DNA of 64,000 nt. Origin: Polytrichum commune (Eukaryota > Streptophyta > Polytrichopsida > Polytrichales > Polytrichaceae). Of the stretch, positions 57,939-64,000 are shown one piece after another; the stretch's first letter is position 1; each line of letters begins with the position of its first letter. The notes under the pieces are model-generated. The model had not been told where the DNA came from. It saw only the letters and a list, made by a program, of their open reading frames with translations, and did no database searches. The position numbers were made by a program, and so were the translations under genes. The stretch is taken from NCBI GenBank assembly GCA_950295325.1, contig OX485806.1, positions 39,308,001 to 39,372,000 of the forward strand, in the 5' to 3' direction.

Positions 57939-58745
57939 AATCCTACCTCTTTAATACAACACTCGAAAATATGACAACCTCGATATAATGACACAAATTT
58001 TGTACCAGACTTTCTAGAATCTACCTCTATAATACGACACTCCCGGACCCCCAAAATGTCATATTATAGAGGTAATAAATGCATATATGGCAGGTCCTAC
58101 ACATGCAAAGTACATAGTTATTATGAAATTTATGTAACTTTCACATATGAGATGTGGGTGGATTTTTTGATGTAAAACGATGTCAAAACATGGGGTTCCT
58201 TTGATTTGCATATTGCTGAAAAAATATTGAAATTGTGCCTCTTTTGGTGGTAGTTTTGCTCAATTGTGAGTTGTATTGGCATAGTTGTGACTACTTTAAG
58301 GTTGGTAGAGTTTTTGAAGTTGATTTCAAGACAACGATCTACTTTTGATTTGATCATTTTGATTGGCATATTGTTGGAAAGCTATTAAAATAACACATCA
58401 TTTGGTGGTAGTTTTGCTTAATATTGAATTTGACAAAGGTATGACACTAATGGGTGATATACAAACTATACTTTGGTGATTTTAATGTGAAGTGACAACA
58501 TCAACAACCTATTGGTTCCTTCTTCAAGTCCACATAGATTGCATGGGAGAGATTTGCATATCTATAAAATTATTTGAAAAATGTTTATTTTATATATGTG
58601 GTCAAATATCTATTGTGTGTATTCATGAAGTACCTTGTTATGATGACAAAGAGGTCCAATTTGTCATATTATTGAATTTGTGACACCTCAATAATATGAC
58701 GGTTTTCTCATTTATGAAACGTTTCATATTAAAGAGGTAGGACTG
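57939..58745 (+). mobile_element. TA-flanked pogo/Tc1-like non-autonomous element
   Basis: Flanked by TA (57937-57938 and 58746-58747). The left end is CAATCCTACCTCTTTAATAC and the right, reversed, CAGTCCTACCTCTTTAATAT. Internal relatives of the end occur near 58019 and 58057 (CTACCTCTATAATACGACA and its reverse). 807 bp; the interior has a repeated GGTGGTAGTTTTGCT block. CAGT-type ends with a TA target fit the pogo branch of Tc1/mariner. No transposase was found. Confidence 0.88.
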
Positions 58746-58749
58746 TATC

Positions 58750-59350
58750 CGAAACCAAATGAGTAGCCAAGTTTCAATGTTGGTGTACCCACTCACAACA
58801 TTATATTGGTTGGCAATTCCAATTTCTAGGGAGCTTCTAGGGTAGGTATCTATAATGAGGTTGAATCGAAGACCCATCATAGAGAATATTGGGTAGTTAT
58901 TGCAAGCTCTCTATGGTGATAAGTAAACGTGCATGTCCCAACCACTCCAAAAATCAACCTTAGATCAAGGGTTGTTGATTTTCCTTGTTGAACTTGTTTT
59001 TGTTTTGTTTTGTAGTGGACTCTTTAGACCCATCCTCGATGAAGTTTTGCGCTCCCCATTCCCCTTTCCCATGCTCCATTGCTTCTATGTGCCACCTCAT
59101 TTGTATATCACCAATATGAATAATCCTTAGTCAAGAGATTCAAAACAACATTGAGGGAATGTGGTTTGGACTCACGAGGGCGAGTTGCATTGATAAAGGG
59201 TCCACTAAGCCCAAATTTGAGATTTAGAATGGGAGAAGAGAATCACCTTACAAGATAACCCCCACATGTTTAGGGGGAGGAATACATTCTATACCACTAA
59301 GATTGGAAGGAAGGTTCTTCAAGCCAATAATGTGCCTCTTGAACTTATCC
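58750..59350. other. Non-coding region
   Basis: No recognised gene. The last part (from about 59180) may belong to the LINE remnant that follows. Confidence 0.4.
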
Positions 59351-59357
59351 ATCAAAA

Positions 59358-59600
59358 ATGGCACAAAGGTGCTCACTCCTAGGCTTAAGCGGGGTAATGT
59401 TTGTGATGAGTCCACAAGCTTCTTTTTTTATTAAAAAAATCCTAATTGTCTGGTCGATCTTGAACACAAATGTGGCTAATAACTCTTGGAGGGCAAGGTT
59501 CAACTCAAATGTTGATGATAAGTGTTTCATGTGCATGTCTGACATTTTATGAAACTATCGCGCATGGATTTTGGGATTGTAGACTCGTTGGGATCGTAGA
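59358..59600 (+). mobile_element. LINE remnant with frameshifted zf-RVT domain
   Basis: One frame reads VWSILNTNVANNSWRARFNS, then DDKCFMC. The match continues in the next frame as YETIAHGFWDCR. Together these give the spacing of the zinc-binding domain at the end of LINE reverse transcriptases: C-x2-C, then H-x4-C. A frameshift separates the two halves, so it is dead. No catalytic part was seen upstream. Confidence 0.65.
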
Positions 59601-61065
59601 CTCGTTCACATATGAAGCAATTTTTGTCATTGCTCAAGTTCAAGTGGTTAAATCCACTCAATACACAACATCCTACTTTTTGTGCTCAAGACAAGAAGTC
59701 CAAATCCTAACTCTAACCCTCAAACGCTCCAAAATATACAATATGTCAAAATATTGCCACGACCTCTGCCTAAAATCCTACCCAAAACAATTCAACAAGC
59801 AACTGGAGGTTTATACTCCTGCATTTCCTAAAACAAACCAATTATATAATTCACCTCCACATCATAGTAAGAATCACATAGGGCATCCTTGAGAACCTTC
59901 AACTCAATGACACTCAATTGAGCTAATGGCTCAGACAACAACTTGCATATTTGAGTCGCTTTGACAAACAATGGCTCTTCTTGAACCGACCCACATTTTG
60001 CACATGCTAGTTATCCACATACTCACTTGTTGTCACCCATGATGCCTCTCAATGTTTGCCATATCCCCCAACATGACCTGATTTCCTTCGATTTGGGATC
60101 CCCAACTAGAGTTTTTTTTTCCCCTCTCTCATTGGCACACAATATGTGAATGCCTTGAACCACCTAAAATTGGCACCAATTTTGAATATGTATGTCAACT
60201 ACGAGGTGAGTTATAAAAAACTTGGCAAAGAGGTTGTGGGTTTTGTTCTCGGAGTGATCTCCAGTGGTGGATCCAAACTCTTTTCAACACTTCACATAAT
60301 AGACCTTTACTACACCCACAAAATTATGGTTTGAAAACTTCAAATGTGATTGGTGATCCTCTAAGGTTATTAGTTTCAAGTCTTTCCTAAATTTCTCTTT
60401 GGTTAACAAGTATGTAGCCATAACATGGGCACTCACCAATGTAAACTTCATGTCAAATGCTACATATGTTAGTGTTCTCACCACGAACTCTAGACTTGCA
60501 TTTTATATATAAAAATTGAAAGGGAAGATCTACAACATGAATACTTTCAAGTAATAATATGAGTTTTGCATATGTGTCGTCCTTAACACACTCACAATAT
60601 CCAATAAGTTTTGGACAAGCATAGGCATCAACATGTGAGAAAAATTTCAACTTCAAAACATTGCAAACTTGGTTTGTGACCAACAACCTCACTAGAATCA
60701 AGCTCCTTAAAAAATGCAACTTCTCATTTCATTTGCCTCCTCTCTTTAACAATTGAATCACAGAGTAAAGCTATACATTATTCCAAGTATATAGAATGCA
60801 TTGTTTTGCACAATTTTGTTTTATAAACATTGTTGGGTTGTAAGTTGAGTCATTGAGCATGTCAAAAGTTGCAATTGATGAATTTCAAACACGTGTTCGA
60901 CACAAGAAAGTCATGATGCAATAGTGCAGTAATTTCAAGTTTTTGATAATAATGTTAGTGCCAACATGCTTGGGGGTTCCACCTTTAATATATAAAATTG
61001 TGTTCTAAAATATGATTTGTATAACTTATTTTAATTGACATAAGCACCTAACATTACACAACTCT
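59600..61065. other. Region without recognised genes
   Basis: Several short frames (60146-60334, 60284-60484 minus, 60453-60719 minus) lack known domains and splice partners. No paired element ends were defined. Confidence 0.45.
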
Positions 61066-61068
61066 TTG

Positions 61069-61282
61069 GCTCCGTTTTGTGGAATCAGGTATCACATAAG
61101 CATAGCTCTCTTTTAATTTCAAAATTCCCAGTTTATGGAGAGGATTCAAGCTGTTAACTGTGAAATTGCCGACAAGTGGTTGTAAATTATTATAGTTTTT
61201 TAATATTTTTAATTTAATTACAACCTCTTTCTTTGGCAGAAGCCCATCATGTAGTTGCTTAATAGTGTTATGCAACAATGAG
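61069..61282 (-). repeat. Dispersed repeat with a shared open frame, copy 3
   Basis: Reverse of 47596-47806: GCATTATTAAGCAACTA-like, GGAAGAGATTG-AATTAAA-like, and TTTACAACY block. See that entry for the protein-level comparison. Confidence 0.6.
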
Positions 61283-61289
61283 ATATTTA

Positions 61290-62400
61290 ATATTACACTA
61301 AAAACCTTTCAGGTAGGACATGTTGAATTGGATCTCACTTTGTTGGAAGTCTCTCAAATGCACATTATTTTCCATCCAAAAGAAATATTTTAACCCACAA
61401 CACAAACCTCCAATTTTATATATTATGGGTTGAAATACAGTGTGCACCCACAACAATATTCCCTAATATGTTTTTTGTGCTAGTAGTGTGGCCCACAAAT
61501 ATTAACTATAAAAAAATTTAGATAGATAGACAGAGAGATAAATGGATGTGCCAGCTTCTTGGGGGAAGTAGTTAAGCGTGTAAGACACATTCTTTACCTA
61601 TGGGCTTCTACCTCTTTATTATAGTGATATTTGTATTATATCTATATACTAGTTGGAAATAAGAGTTGTTTTCATTGTTCTTCACCACATCATTTTAGAG
61701 GGAGTTATTTTTTATAATAATTTAAAATAATAAATATTAAAATCACTTAATCTTTGTTTCAATTGGCTAAAAAGACAAGTTTCCTAGCTTATTGAGATTT
61801 TTTGATTTTGTTTTTTAAACCCCATGTAGTGAAAAGGGGATATGTTGAAACTCAACTAGTCAACCATGTCTTTTGTATCCTCTTTTGGAAGCGTCTCAAA
61901 TGGACTTTGCACCTTGAACTTGGTGTTTGAAATAAAATAGTGAACCCAAACGGAGAGATAGAATGTGGACTTCACGAGGAAGCAAGTATAGATGAAGCGT
62001 CCCTTTGTCCACATGCCAAAGTGAGCTCATAATGCCATTCAATTGCTTCCATTAAGTGGGTGACCATGGAATTTGATTTGAGGTAAATGGCATATACCGA
62101 TGGAATTCGGGTTTTATGAATGTCAAACATTATGCGATTCTAAGGTTGTTACAAGTTATACAAGTGAAGATGCTCAATGAACTTTTATAACTTTTGTAAA
62201 AAGTATGTTCTTCATGGGGTCGAAAGTGGGTACGAGTACCGACTTTGCTCTATTTCATGCATGTTATTTATTCACCTCCACTTTCATTCCTTGCCCTCCA
62301 AGGTCAAAAACCGTGTGCCCTCGCCATTTTCACCCTCCATCTAGAAGCACGAAAACATAATTTGCGGCTTGAATTTTTTGTTCTTTAGTTGAAGCCTAAA
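61290..62400. other. Non-coding AT-rich region
   Basis: No recognised gene. Contains a TAGA/CAGA microsatellite near 61521-61540. Confidence 0.5.
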
Positions 62401-62418
62401 TGGTTGATAGTTGAAGCC

Positions 62419-62984
62419 TAGGAATGCTATCTTGTGAGCGGTGAGCGGTGAGCAGTGAGCCGTGAGCAGAAAATTTGAATTTTTATTCTTCAAATTTTTG
62501 AATGAAATGTTTGATATAGACCCTATGACCGTGGAGAATTTATGGTTTCATTCTATAAAATCTGCATATTATTTAACAAAAATTAATCAAGGTCCTATTT
62601 CCTTTTTTTGAGTTTTCGTGGATAAATACTTAAAATTTTAATTTACATTCTTATCCCTTATTTTATGTTCCCTATTATTTTGGAAGTTTTTTTTCTAATT
62701 TTTTTTTTCGTTTTCTTCCGTTTCTTTTTATGGATGGTTTTTTCAAAAGTTTATAATTTCTTCCACTCCACGGTTATAGGCACCATCCACAGTTAAACGT
62801 ACCATCTACTTTTAGTCATATTTGTAAAGAAACTATACGAAGAGTCCTACTCGGTGTAAGAATTAAGTCAAATATTCTGATTTTTTAATAAAAAATTCAA
62901 ATTTTCTGCTCACCGCTCCCCGCTCACTGCTCACTGCTCACCGCTCACTGCTCACTGCTCACCGCTCAAAAGATAGCGTCGCTG
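62419..62984 (+). mobile_element. Element with 10-bp duplication and ends built of GTGAGCR repeats
   Basis: Perfect 10-bp direct repeats AGTTGAAGCC at 62409-62418 and 62985-62994. Ends: TAGGAATGCTATCTTGTGAG and, reversed, CAGCGACGCTATCTTTTGAG. Each then runs into tandem 7-mers (GTGAGCG, GTGAGCA): about five on the left (62434-62466) and about nine or ten on the right (62920-62968), followed by AAAATTTGAATTTTT on both sides. 566 bp, no coding frame. Confidence 0.92.
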
Positions 62985-63375
62985 AGTTGAAGCCGTGTTT
63001 GGTGAAATCATGCATTTTTTCTTCTTCAAACAATACATCTAAGAGCAACTAGAACTCGTTCACATGATTCACAAAAAGGGTGAGGTCGCTTAAGACTCTA
63101 GAACGGAACACATTACTTTGGATGTTCAACAGCTAGACTTGACATTCGCTTGAACAAGGCATTTTGCTCTAGAGCCAATAAAATTTAGCATTTATCACGT
63201 GTCAATTGTCCTTGAGTCAAAAAATTAAATGACTTTGGTAGGATTGGAATGAAAAAATATGTGTACTTGAGTCTTAAAATATGGTTGCAAAGTCACAGCA
63301 AAACGTGAGGGATCTGATGGTGGTGAACATAAGCGTGGGCCAACTTGTACACCAATAACTCTTGGTTTCCAAGTC

Positions 63376-63702
63376 TCCAACTTCAGTTATGGTATCACCA
63401 AGGAATTGATAGTGTTGAAGCGATAAACACATGTCCTTGGTTTTGAGTGTTAAAGTGAGGAGGAGTTTGTTTTCAAAATGAATGGTTAAGACAAACTTTA
63501 GACATTGGTAATGTGTTTGAGCCGACTTTTGGCTTCAAAATTGCATAGATTTTTCAATTTATTTGAAGAAATGTAATTGCCAAAAAAATGCAATCCTCCT
63601 AGTTTCGATCTTCCTACACTAGAAAATTTTGCACCACCTTGTACTTCTCCTAATCTAGTGCCAAATATCTTAAGTGATTGGTTATGAGTGGCTCTACCTT
63701 AA
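63376..63702 (+). repeat. Dispersed repeat, copy 2 (partner 19200-19530)
   Basis: Same ordered blocks and orientation as the first copy. The flanks 62995-63375 and 63703-64000 hold no recognised gene. Confidence 0.8.
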
Positions 63703-64000
63703 TACATGTTGATTTAGCTTACCACCTTGATGATATTTGGGTTAGTCACCTTTACAAATATCAAACCACCCACCATCCTCCATAATTAGTAGTGCTATCC
63801 ACCGAGCTTTGACACGCTTGACTGTTTTGGACGAGGTGGGCTAATTAGGAGGCAACATGTGGCTATGAGATGCCGTCCAACTTGTACTATGGGCATTCTA
63901 TAATGAAAAGCGAGTCTGACAACATTTTATCTTACTAATAACCACTTTAGAGACACACCATAATCAATATTGGCATTAAACTTGGTTTTCATCGGCAAAT

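Overview
The window reads as nuclear DNA of a flowering plant. It is mostly AT-rich, repeat-dense sequence holding one clear protein-coding gene with five coding exons and standard GT-AG introns, a decayed plant Ty1/copia element, two LINE remnants, and a large population of short non-autonomous DNA transposons (MITE-like elements) at different stages of decay. No rRNA, tRNA, CRISPR or prokaryotic operon was seen. The species cannot be named from the sequence.

Layout. Positions 1-2950 are C-rich and unassigned. A short ORF at 3135-3335 encodes a domain like the N-terminal hybrid-binding domain of RNase H1. A minus-strand Ty1/copia remnant with its 5' LTR lies at 3350-6608; it has lost protease and the integrase core, and no 3' LTR was found. 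Positions 6609-10400 are non-coding. A minus-strand RING-type E3 ubiquitin ligase of the AIRP2 family occupies 10742-16676. Its coding exons join to 246 codons with every splice phase matching. All four of its introns carry internal duplications: three hold tandem arrays, each of a different unit, and the first holds a looser duplication. Intron 4 also holds a MITE.

From about 17 kb to the end the window is a patchwork of DNA transposons and dispersed repeats. The best-defined are: two hAT-like elements, 54486-54982 and 55664-56224, in inverted orientation, each with a perfect 8-bp target-site duplication; a hAT-like element at 26993-27655 with an 8-bp duplication, whose relative at 52464-53123 sits between 165/186-bp direct repeats; two elements with perfect 10-bp duplications (56242-56820 and 62419-62984) and unusual repeat-built ends; a TA-flanked pogo/Tc1-like element (57939-58745); several TA-flanked elements ending in CACTAAAT; and a family ending in AGGGCCACTTCACAC. 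LINE zinc-finger (zf-RVT) remnants lie near 25.6 kb and 59.5 kb. A coding-like but unrecognised fragment lies at 50244-50453.

Only the RING gene looks functional. The rest records successive transposon insertions, some adjacent to one another, which explains why most open frames here are not genes.
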